From Actinokineospora terrae (lineage in GTDB: Bacteria > Actinomycetota > Actinomycetes > Mycobacteriales > Pseudonocardiaceae), in the NCBI RefSeq assembly GCF_900111175.1, contig NZ_FOGI01000010.1, positions 124,001 to 188,000 on the forward strand: DNA of 64,000 nucleotides. The letters are read 5' to 3'. Under the pieces are notes generated by a model. The model had not been told where the DNA came from. It did not search any database and saw only the letters and a list, made by a program, of their open reading frames with translations. Of the stretch, positions 19,161-26,015 are shown in pieces; the stretch's first letter is position 1; each line of letters begins with the position of its first letter. Made by a program: the position numbers and the translations under genes.

Positions 19161-19349
19161 GGTGACGCGGATGTGGAGGCTGCTGCCGTCGTCGCGGGTG
19201 TCGGTTAGGTCGAGGGTGGCGGTGTGGGGGAGGCGTTCGGTCAGGGTGCGCAGGGTGTGTTGTCTGCGGTGATCGCGTCTGGCTTGTCACCACAGGCGTA
19301 GGGCGGTGGTGACCAAGCCGCCTGCTGTTAGGACTAGCACCTCGGTCAT
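19149..19349 (-). pseudogene. Small membrane-anchored ORF interrupted by in-frame TGA
   Basis: An ATG at 19349 with GGAG eight bases upstream opens a 67-codon frame. It codes for a hydrophobic start (MTEVLVLTAGGLVTTALRLW), a TGA (19287-19289) directly after the Trp codon, then QARRDHRRQHTLRTLTERLP and TLDLTDTRDDGSSLHIRVTP to the second stop at 19149. The layout, one membrane helix followed by an Arg-rich stretch and a short beta-rich tail, is coherent across the TGA. The simplest reading is a TGG-to-TGA mutation at a Trp-Trp pair. The last bases overlap the next decayed frame. Confidence 0.5.
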
Positions 19350-19571
19350 GGTCTTCGCTCCGTTCGGCTGATGTGGGTAAGAGGCTGGGAGGGGCTTCGC
19401 CGTCACGGGGGTTCACTCGGGTGGCCCACAACGGCGTGGAACTCCGCACCGGTGCGGGATGGTGTTTGTGGACTGTGCGCCGTTCAGGGGACGTGGGGGT
19501 GTTTGGTGTACGGGGGCGGGACCTGGTGGGACAGTGGGGCGACACTGGTGCGACCAGGGAACGGTGGGCTG

Positions 19572-20276
19572 ATGACCACTGCGAGCCGGTGGCCTCCGGC
19601 GAGTTTGCTCGGCGGTCTCGACGAGCGGGTTCGGCGGGAGTTGCTGGGGCTCGGGCAGTCCATCCGGGTGCGCGACGGCGACCGGTTGTTGCGGGCGGGG
19701 GATCCGGCGACGCACGTGTACCTGTTGCTGCTCGGGTGGTTCAAGGTCCACGCCAACCGGCCCAGCGGCGACGAGGCGCTCATCGCCGTGCGGTCCGGCG
19801 GTGACCTGGTCGGCGAGCTCGCCGCGTTCGAGGGCCGCCCCCGCACCGTGTCCGTCCGCGCCTGCGGCCCGGGCGTGGTCCGCCGCATCGACCGCGAGGA
19901 CTTCCTCGCCTTCCTCACCCAGCACGGGCCCGCGTTGCGCGCCGTCCTGCGCGCCGTCTCCGAGAAGCACCGCTGGGTGACCCGGCGACTCACCGAGTTC
20001 GCAGGCTACGCCGTCCGCCGCAGGGTCGCGTGCGTCCTGGCCGAACTCCTGGAGAAGGACCTGCGGCACCAGACCGCCACCGCCATCCCGGTCCAACTGA
20101 GCCAGGCCGAACTCGCCGCCCTGGCGGGCACCTCGGTCCCCTCGGTACAACGCGTCCTACGCCAGTTCCGCACCGAAGGCCTCGTGGAAACCCGCTACCG
20201 CCGAGTGGTGGTAACCGACGTAGCGGGCGTCGCCCGACTCGCCGGCACCGAACAGGCCGTCGAGTGCGTGTGGTGA
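19572..20276 (+). CDS. Crp/Fnr-family transcriptional regulator
   Basis: This is a 234-aa regulator. The ATG at 19572 gives a protein beginning at the usual cNMP-domain boundary. The upstream extension to 19371 is low-quality sequence, so this start is preferred although only GGTGGG is seen as a weak ribosome site. The N-terminal cyclic-nucleotide-binding-like barrel (about 10-125) includes GDRLLRAGDPATHVYLLLLG and GDLVGELAAFEGRPRTVSVR, the FGE-like phosphate-binding cassette. A long dimer helix follows, then a Crp-type HTH (about 170-220, LSQAELAALAGTSVPSVQRV). No Fe-S cysteines are present. Targets are unknown. A perfect Crp-type palindrome occurs in this window at 25646-25661. Confidence 0.92.
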   Translation: MTTASRWPPASLLGGLDERVRRELLGLGQSIRVRDGDRLLRAGDPATHVYLLLLGWFKVHANRPSGDEALIAVRSGGDLVGELAAFEGRPRTVSVRACGPGVVRRIDREDFLAFLTQHGPALRAVLRAVSEKHRWVTRRLTEFAGYAVRRRVACVLAELLEKDLRHQTATAIPVQLSQAELAALAGTSVPSVQRVLRQFRTEGLVETRYRRVVVTDVAGVARLAGTEQAVECVW

Positions 20277-20279
20277 GGG

Positions 20280-21548
20280 CTAGAACGGGTTGCGTAGGGC
20301 GGCGTTGATGGTGCCTGCCAGAGCCGTCGCTGATTTGGCGAGGGTGTGCCAGTCGGTGGTGGGGGTTGGGGTGGGGGGTTCTTCGGATTCCCAGTGGGCT
20401 TGGCGTTCGGCCAGGTGGGTGAAGAGGGGTTCGTAGGCCGAGGCCAGTAGGCGCCAGATCTGGTTGATCAAGGTGGCGGTGGTGTCCTCGACGGCGCGGG
20501 GGAGGCCGGAGGGGCGGGTGGGGAGGGGGATGGCGATGTCCTCGGTGGGGGTGGTGACCTTGGCGAGGGTGTCCGGGGTGGGCGGTGGGTCGACGCGGAG
20601 GATGAGGGTGTGGGGTGGGCGCCAGGGACTGGGGTCGGAGAGTTGGCCTGCCAGCCAGTCGGCGTCGGTGGTGATGCCGGTGAGGATGTGGTGTTCGGCG
20701 CGCATGGCCTGGTCCATCAGCTCCGCGCGCAGCCGGTTGGGCAGGTGGGTGTCCCACCAGGTCCGCTCGTCGCCGACGCGGGCGAGGTCGGCGGTGAGGC
20801 GGGACAGGACCGCGGCCCGGTCGGCGCGCAGGTGTTCGCCGATGCGGCCGATCAGCGCCAGTTGCCGGTCCGAGAGCTGCACCCGCAGCAGTTCCCAGGT
20901 CCGCGCCCGGCTCGACCTGCGGTCGATGGACTGTCCACTGTGCACTCTCCGGGCGTCGGCGATGGTCTCGCCCGCGCTGGTGGCCATCGCGGTGCACTGG
21001 TCGGCGAGCCGGGCGGCGATCCGGCGGGCGCGCAACCCGGCCCGCTCCTGCGGCGGCGCCGAGTCGAGCAGGAACGCCCGCACCGCCGCCGTGGCGGGGT
21101 CGTCCGGCGCGGCACCGGGACCGGACAGCACCGCGATCCGGCCGACCCGCGCGGAGATGTAGGTCAGCACCCGGCCGCGTTCGGCCGAGGTGAGCCGGTC
21201 GAGCATGGTGACGACCACCGCGAGCGACGTGGTGTGCGCGGCGACCGCGTCCTCCAGCAGCCGCGAGTGCCCCGCGCCCCAGACCCCGGTGGCGGGCACC
21301 GCCAGCAGCACCCCGTCGGTGTCGGTGACCGCGGCCAGCGGCGCACCGCCCGGCTGCCACGGCGCCTCCAGCAGCTCCACCCCGGACAGCCCCTCGCGCC
21401 CCAGCACCCGGCTGACCAGCGTGGACTTGCCCACCCCCGGCTCGCCGACGACGTTGACCCGCCAGGACGGCCGGTCCCGGCCTGCCGCGAGCCGCTCGAT
21501 CGCGGCCGAGGTCCTGCTCCGGCCGTGCTCGGCCGCCAGGCGCGCCAC
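20280..21548 (-). CDS. Dynamin-like / P-loop GTPase
   Basis: This protein of at least 422 aa has Walker A GEPGVGKST (about residues 36-44), a DTDGVLLAVPATGVWG switch-like segment and VVVTMLDRLT in the place of the NKxD motif. A long helical region rich in Arg, Glu and Ala follows (about 150-420), as in bacterial dynamin-like proteins that remodel membranes. The first standard start is the GTG at 21548, but coding-like sequence in frame extends upstream (IESREIITSTPRWLREV) to an ATC codon preceded by GGGAG. The true start is therefore unclear and may be non-canonical. The gene converges on the Crp/Fnr gene, stops three bases apart. The function is unknown. Confidence 0.75.
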   Translation of the reverse strand: MARLAAEHGRSRTSAAIERLAAGRDRPSWRVNVVGEPGVGKSTLVSRVLGREGLSGVELLEAPWQPGGAPLAAVTDTDGVLLAVPATGVWGAGHSRLLEDAVAAHTTSLAVVVTMLDRLTSAERGRVLTYISARVGRIAVLSGPGAAPDDPATAAVRAFLLDSAPPQERAGLRARRIAARLADQCTAMATSAGETIADARRVHSGQSIDRRSSRARTWELLRVQLSDRQLALIGRIGEHLRADRAAVLSRLTADLARVGDERTWWDTHLPNRLRAELMDQAMRAEHHILTGITTDADWLAGQLSDPSPWRPPHTLILRVDPPPTPDTLAKVTTPTEDIAIPLPTRPSGLPRAVEDTTATLINQIWRLLASAYEPLFTHLAERQAHWESEEPPTPTPTTDWHTLAKSATALAGTINAALRNPF

Positions 21549-21917
21549 CTCGCGCAGCCACCGCGGTGTCGACGTGATGATCTCGCGGCTCTCGATGGTG
21601 CCTGCTCCCTCGCGATCGCGGCCACTGCGCGGTCATCATGGGCCGCGCCGCCCGCGCAGATGCCATCAGCGGAGGGGTTTGCCCGAACTGCCCGCCATCC
21701 GGACGCCAATGCAGACCACCTCCCGGTCCACTGAGGACGACGCGGGCGGGCTGTCGCGGAAAACGGCCACGCACCCGACTGTCCACTTGGGCCGCAGAAC
21801 GCCCGGTCGGCGGGAATCGGACGCCGAATGGCCCTCTGTCACCGGTTGCGCGGTGGTGTGGCAATCTGAAGATCGCGAACCGGCGTCGGAGGGGAGCGGG
21901 TTAGGGGTTTCGGCGTA
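21549..21917. other. Intergenic region between divergent genes
   Basis: These 369 bases separate the dynamin-like gene (minus) from the GT-B-like gene (plus). The part nearest 21549 (to about 21625) is coding-like on the minus strand and probably belongs to the dynamin-like protein's N-terminus. In the rest I see no gene, no convincing promoter boxes and no strong inverted repeat. Confidence 0.5.
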
Positions 21918-23207
21918 GTGGTGAGGCGTGGACCCGCGACGGTGCTGGTCGCGGTGGGGGCTCTGGCGGAGTTCGCGGGGCTCCGGGATGTCGTGCACGC
22001 CGTCGAGGCGGATCCCGATGTGGTGCTGCGGTGGAGCGCGGTGGGCGGGGCGCCCGCGGTGGAGCGCGTGTTGCGCATTGCCGGCGTGCCGACGGTGGCG
22101 TGGTCGCGGGCGGACGGGTTCGACCTGGTGCTCGCCTGCCACACCACCGGCGAGGTGCCCGGGCTGGTCGTGAGCATCACCGACAGCCACGACATCCCGG
22201 TGGCGGTCGGCGTGTCGACCGAGCAGGACCGGGCCGCCGCGGAGGCCTCCATCCCGGGGGCGGCCGGGCGGACCTTCGTGATGGGGGATCCGACCTGGGC
22301 CAGGGTGCTGGCCGCCGCGGGCAGGCGCGCGGAGTTCCGCGCGCGGCTGGGTGTCCCGGACGGCGTGGCGCTGGTCGCGCTGGGGTGCGCGCGGCCGGAC
22401 GCGATCTCGCTCGTGCTGTCCCGCTTGCCTTTCGACGAGTTCCGGGTGGCCACGGTGGTCCCCGACAGCGCCGGTTCCCCCGGTCTCATCGCGGTGTCGC
22501 CGGAGTCCGACTGGATCGCCGTGCTCATCGCCGCGGACGTGGTCATCGGCGACCCAGGCCCGGCCGTCCGCTACGCGCGAGGACTCGGCCGCGCGACCCT
22601 GACCCCCGACGTCATCGACGGCGACCTGCTCGCCGCCGTGCGCGCCAACGAGTCCACAGTGGAACCCATAACCGCCCCCGCGTCCCCGCGGCTCGTCCGG
22701 GACAAAGTCCGCGAACTCGTTGACCTCGAAGCGGTCAGCGCCACTGCCGCATCGAGACCCTTCGGTCCGCTGGATCCCGCGACCGTACCCGCGACCGCGT
22801 TCCTGATGTCCGCAAGGGAATCAAGCGACGTCGTCACCGTCACCCGCGTCCCGCACCTGCCCGACCGCCGCGCGGGCGAGGACGTCCTGGCGGTCGACGC
22901 CGCCGAGCCGGACCCCGGCCTGCGCGCCAACGCCGAGATCATCGTCCACCCGGCCGCCGACGACCCGGCCGCCTGGGTCGCCGAGACGATCGCCACCTCC
23001 CACTGCGCGCTCGCCGTCGCCGCCGGGGATCGGGCCCACTTCACCTGGTACACCGGCCAGACCTGGACCGCGGACGTCCCCGGACTGGCCCTCATGGCCG
23101 TCGCGGGCGCGGTCTACCACCACGTGGTCGACAACGACGCCATCACCAAGCCGATCGACGTCCGCGTCGGCGAGATCACCGAGCGGATCACCTTCGGCGC
23201 GGGCTAG
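21918..23207 (+). CDS. Hypothetical protein, possible GT-B-like fold
   Basis: This protein of about 429 aa starts at one of two adjacent GTG codons (21918 or 21921). The opening (ATVLVAVGALAEFAGLRDVV, VVLRWSAVGG, FDLVLACHT) has the alternating strand-helix rhythm of the N-terminal Rossmann lobe of GT-B proteins. It resembles actinomycete proteins loosely annotated as CDP-glycerol transferase-like or 'translation initiation factor 2'. A second lobe is suggested around VALVALGCARPD, FRVATVVPDS and ADVVIGDPGPAVRYARGLG. No donor-binding motif can be named. Its TAG stop and the TAG stop of the convergent ArsR-type gene share the four bases CTAG (23204-23207), so the two genes overlap completely at their stops. 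Confidence 0.7.
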   Translation: MVRRGPATVLVAVGALAEFAGLRDVVHAVEADPDVVLRWSAVGGAPAVERVLRIAGVPTVAWSRADGFDLVLACHTTGEVPGLVVSITDSHDIPVAVGVSTEQDRAAAEASIPGAAGRTFVMGDPTWARVLAAAGRRAEFRARLGVPDGVALVALGCARPDAISLVLSRLPFDEFRVATVVPDSAGSPGLIAVSPESDWIAVLIAADVVIGDPGPAVRYARGLGRATLTPDVIDGDLLAAVRANESTVEPITAPASPRLVRDKVRELVDLEAVSATAASRPFGPLDPATVPATAFLMSARESSDVVTVTRVPHLPDRRAGEDVLAVDAAEPDPGLRANAEIIVHPAADDPAAWVAETIATSHCALAVAAGDRAHFTWYTGQTWTADVPGLALMAVAGAVYHHVVDNDAITKPIDVRVGEITERITFGAG

Positions 23208-23512
23208 TGCGGCGCGTTGAGAATGCCTTCGAGCAGGCCCGGGTACAGCGCGTCCAGGTCGTCGCGGCGCAGCGAGGTGATGCGGGCGGTGCCGCTCGGC
23301 CGCACGGAGACCACCCCGGCCTCGCGCAGCGTGCGCAGGTGGTGGGTGCGGGTGGACTTGCTGATGGGCAGCTCGATCGACCCGCACGCCACGCCCTCGC
23401 TCAGCGTGGCCAGTTCGCGGACCATGTGCAGCCGGACCGGGTCGGCGAGGGCGTGCAGCACCCGCTCGATGCGGATCTCGGCCAGGCTGGGGTGGGGCAG
23501 TTCCTCGGGCAC
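23204..23512 (-). CDS. ArsR-family winged-HTH repressor
   Basis: This is a 102-aa regulator from the GTG at 23512. Longer in-frame readings run through the operator region and are rejected. The ArsR-type fold is visible: RIERVLHALADPVRLHMVRE (helices 1-2), SIELPISKSTRTHHLRTLRE (recognition helix with SxxxHHLRxL), and a wing in VVSVRPSGTARITSLRRDDL. It lacks the CVC metal site, so it probably senses an organic ligand or is redox-independent. It is divergent from a DHA1 exporter across an array of TCTCGTA boxes, the usual layout for a repressor controlling both genes. Confidence 0.88.
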   Translation of the reverse strand: MPEELPHPSLAEIRIERVLHALADPVRLHMVRELATLSEGVACGSIELPISKSTRTHHLRTLREAGVVSVRPSGTARITSLRRDDLDALYPGLLEGILNAPH

Positions 23513-23522
23513 CGGTCCATAG

Positions 23523-23572
23523 TACGAGACATCTCGTAGTTTGATGCATCTCGTACTACGATCGCTCTCGTA
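23523..23572. promoter_or_regulatory. Operator array of TCTCGTA boxes
   Basis: TACGAGA (23523-23529) and TCTCGTA (23532-23538) form a perfect inverted repeat with a two-base centre. Two more TCTCGTA copies follow at 23549-23555 and 23566-23572, each exactly 17 bases after the last. The array lies between the divergent ArsR repressor and the MFS exporter and is probably the repressor's binding region. Confidence 0.75.
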
Positions 23573-23600
23573 CCAGGCACCCGGCCAAGGGGGAACTCGC

Positions 23601-24776
23601 ATGTCACCACGCACGTACCTGCTCGCGGCGGGGGCGTTCACCGTGGGAACCAGCGGCTACGTCATCTCCGGGCTGCTGCCCGAGGTGGGCCGCGAGCTGC
23701 ACGTCTCGACCTCGGCGGCAGGTCAGCTGGTCACCGCGTTCGCCATCGCCTACGCCATCGCCTCGCCGCTGCTGGCCGCGGTCACCGGCCGCTGGGAGCG
23801 CAAGCGGCTGGTGATCGCCGCCCTGGTCGTCAGCGCGCTGGGCAACGCCCTGTCCGCGGTGGCGCCCACCTTCGAGCTGCTGCTCGCCGCCCGGGTCGTC
23901 GCCGCGCTCGGGGCCGCGGTCTTCACCCCGGTCGCCACCGCCATGGCGACGGCCATCAACCCGCCCGAGCGGCGCGGCAGGGCGGTCGCGGTGGTCTTCG
24001 GCGGTCTCACCACCGCGCTGGTTGTCGGTGTGCCCGCAGGCAGCCTGCTAGGTGGCTCTATCGGCTACCACGGCGTCTTCGCCCTCGTGGCCGCCGCGTC
24101 CGCGCTCGCGGCGGTGGTGAGCGTCTTCTGGCTGCCCCTGGTCGAGGCCCCGCCCGCGGTGGGCGTCCGGGAGCGGTTCGCGGTGCTGGCCGACAGCCGC
24201 GTGCGGATGGTGCTCGGCATGACCGTGCTCGGCTGCCTCTCGGCGTTCGCGGTCTTCACCTACGTCGCGCCGCTGCTGGCCACCACGGCCGGGCTGCACG
24301 GGAGCGCGATCAGCCTGTTGCTGCTGTCCTACGGCGTCGGCGGGGCCATCGGCAACGTGCTGGGCGGCAGGCTGACCGACCGGTTCGGCAGCAGGCGGCC
24401 GCTGCTGTGGTCGTTCACCCCGTTCGTGATCATCCTGGCCACGCTCCCGCTGACCGCGGTCACCGCGGTCTCGGCCGGGGTGGTGTTCTTCCTGTGGGGC
24501 CTGTGCACCTGGTCGGTGAACCCGCCGATCCAGAACTGGCTGATCGAACTCGCCCCGCGCACCAGCGGCCTGCTGCTGTCGATCAACGCGTCGGCGATCT
24601 ACCTCGGCGTCGGACTTTCGGGGGTGGTCGGCGGGCTGGTGATCGACTCGTGGGGCGTCGTCGCGCTCCCGCCGGTGGCCGCCGCGGTGGCCTCGCTGTC
24701 CTTTGTGCTCCTCGTGCTGGCCGGTCGCCGCGACGGCGCGGTCGTCGAGGCGGAGCCGGTTCCGGTCCGCGCCTGA
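23601..24776 (+). CDS. DHA1-family MFS exporter
   Basis: This is a 391-aa, 12-helix major facilitator. The ATG at 23601 has AGGGGGA upstream. The in-frame ATG codons from 23541 lie inside the operator array and are rejected. It opens directly with a helix (TYLLAAGAFTVGTSGYVISG LLPE), typical of the Cml/AraJ-like DHA1 group, and carries motif A (PLLAAVTGRWERKRLVI) and a motif C-like PAGSLLGGSIGYHGVF. It is likely an aromatic-compound or drug efflux pump, regulated by the adjacent ArsR-type repressor. A strong hairpin follows 16 bases after the stop. Confidence 0.92.
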   Translation: MSPRTYLLAAGAFTVGTSGYVISGLLPEVGRELHVSTSAAGQLVTAFAIAYAIASPLLAAVTGRWERKRLVIAALVVSALGNALSAVAPTFELLLAARVVAALGAAVFTPVATAMATAINPPERRGRAVAVVFGGLTTALVVGVPAGSLLGGSIGYHGVFALVAAASALAAVVSVFWLPLVEAPPAVGVRERFAVLADSRVRMVLGMTVLGCLSAFAVFTYVAPLLATTAGLHGSAISLLLLSYGVGGAIGNVLGGRLTDRFGSRRPLLWSFTPFVIILATLPLTAVTAVSAGVVFFLWGLCTWSVNPPIQNWLIELAPRTSGLLLSINASAIYLGVGLSGVVGGLVIDSWGVVALPPVAAAVASLSFVLLVLAGRRDGAVVEAEPVPVRA

Positions 24777-24792
24777 GCGGCGGGACGACCGA

Positions 24793-24822
24793 CAGGCCCG
24801 TGCCGGGTTCGGCGCGGGCCTG
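24793..24822 (+). terminator. Hairpin terminator after the DHA1 exporter
   Basis: CAGGCCCGTGCCG (24793-24805) pairs with CGGCGCGGGCCTG (24810-24822) across a GGTT loop, 13 pairs with one G-T wobble, followed by a T/G-rich run. It could also serve the convergent CBM48 gene. Confidence 0.75.
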
Positions 24823-24882
24823 TGGTGTGTCCGGGGGTTTGCGAGGTTTTACCGGGATTCGCGTCCCACCCCGGTTCCCGCC

Positions 24883-25164
24883 CTAAACAGTTATCCGCGG
24901 ATTGCCCTGTCCGTCGCGGGTTTGCACGGCCGGGTCGTCGGACCACACGCCGCCCTCGGTGAGGTAGCGGAAGGACAGTGCGGTCCCGGCCGGGAGCACC
25001 ACCGAGGTGGAGCGCTTGCCGTTGGAGCGGCCGCGCAGCACGTGGCGGCCGGGCGTCCAGCCGTTGAAGCAGCCGACCACGCTGGTCGGTCCTGGCGGGG
25101 TGTCGCGGTCGAGGGTGAAGGTCACCCTGACCTTGGCGAAGGGCAGCGGCTTGAGGTTGATCAT
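24883..25164 (-). CDS. Stand-alone CBM48 / isoamylase N-terminal-like protein
   Basis: This 93-aa protein consists of little more than one glycogen-recognition-type beta-sandwich. VRVTFTLDRD, SVVGCFNGWTPGRHVLR, STSVVLPAGTALSFRYL and WSDDPAVQTRDGQGNPRITV match the E-set/CBM48 (AMPK-beta-like) pattern, with the conserved G-x-FN-x-W core. GAGGAA lies about 12 bases upstream of the ATG. Small stand-alone members are common in actinomycetes and are usually annotated as isoamylase early-set proteins. They have no catalytic domain and may bind glycogen or partner enzymes. Confidence 0.82.
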   Translation of the reverse strand: MINLKPLPFAKVRVTFTLDRDTPPGPTSVVGCFNGWTPGRHVLRGRSNGKRSTSVVLPAGTALSFRYLTEGGVWSDDPAVQTRDGQGNPRITV

Positions 25165-26015
25165 CTTCGGAACGGGTTCCTCGGTGCTCGGGTGCGCTGG
25201 TCGAGCAGGAAGCCTGCCCGGCCGCCGCCGCGCGCACCAGCACCATCACCCGGACGTGTCGATTAGGGCGAACGGCCGCGAATGCGCCGCCCATTGCCGA
25301 TCAGCCGAAACGACAGAACTCGGACATGGTTGTTGAGACCTCGACCACATTCGGGTTCTCACGCTTCCCAGATGATGGTCCGATCGGGCCGGGTTGTGGC
25401 GCGAATCTCCCCGCCGACCGATCCGGGTGTTACCCGGGGTCCGGTGTTCCCATTACTTCTCTTTGGGTGTTACTGGATCGCCGAGGGGCGTCAATGCCGA
25501 TTCAGATGCACGTGCAAGTTACCCGCGAGTATCGAATGCGACAAACGCGAGAGACGTTCGGACACCGGTTCCCGAGTGCGCAATTGTTCGTACCAAAGGG
25601 AATCTGCACCGGCCATAGTGGACCATGGAATCGCTCCCCAATTCTTGTGATCGGGGTCACAGAAACGGGCTCGATAATCCGTCGTTGGGTCGCGAAACCG
25701 TTTTGCGAATGCGTCGCCTGATCGTTCAAACAAGTTTGTCGGGATTTCGCCGAGCCCTACCGCGCAAAGCAGTGGCCACAATGCATAGGGGTTCGATTGC
25801 TCCATTCGGCGGTAGCTGGTCTCCTCCGCCGCTGGTCAACATTGATTGCGTTCGAGGATTGAATCCGGTGAACGCGGGGAACACAGATCACAGGTGTCGC
25901 CGGAGTCGGCGGACTTGATTAACCCGGTCGCCGACACCGCACCCACCACGCCCGGTCCCACCCGAACTCCGTGCGTGGCCCCACCGTGCCCACCGGCACC
26001 TACCAGTGAGGACCC
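25165..26015. other. Long, lower-GC leader region ahead of the NRPS cluster
   Basis: This is an 850-base region without a convincing gene. From ~25270 to ~25870 the GC content drops visibly below the rest of the window. It contains a perfect Crp-type palindrome (25646-25661), an inverted repeat CGCGAAAC-C-GTTTTGCG (25691-25707, one mismatch) and CAAAC-AA-GTTTG (about 25727-25738). Minus-strand frames of up to 104 codons exist (25491-25805), but they lack a ribosome site and have unbiased third positions, so they are not called. It is the probable promoter and control region of the cluster. Confidence 0.6.
25646..25661. promoter_or_regulatory. Crp-type binding palindrome
   Basis: TGTGA-TCGGGG-TCACA is a perfect match to the Crp/Fnr-type consensus TGTGA-N6-TCACA; in actinomycetes GTG-N6-CAC is the core. 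It lies about 355 bases upstream of the first cluster gene. A Crp/Fnr-family regulator is encoded 6 kb away in this window, but whether it binds here is unknown. Confidence 0.55.

Noticed and set aside
18765..19208. Plus-strand 147-codon frame in the decayed region
   Set aside because: It is the complement of a better GC3-biased minus-strand signal and shows no motif.
19371..19571. Longer N-terminus for the Crp/Fnr protein
   Set aside because: The added 67 residues are Trp/Gly-rich and unlike the family, and the ATG at 19572 places the cNMP domain at the usual distance from the start.
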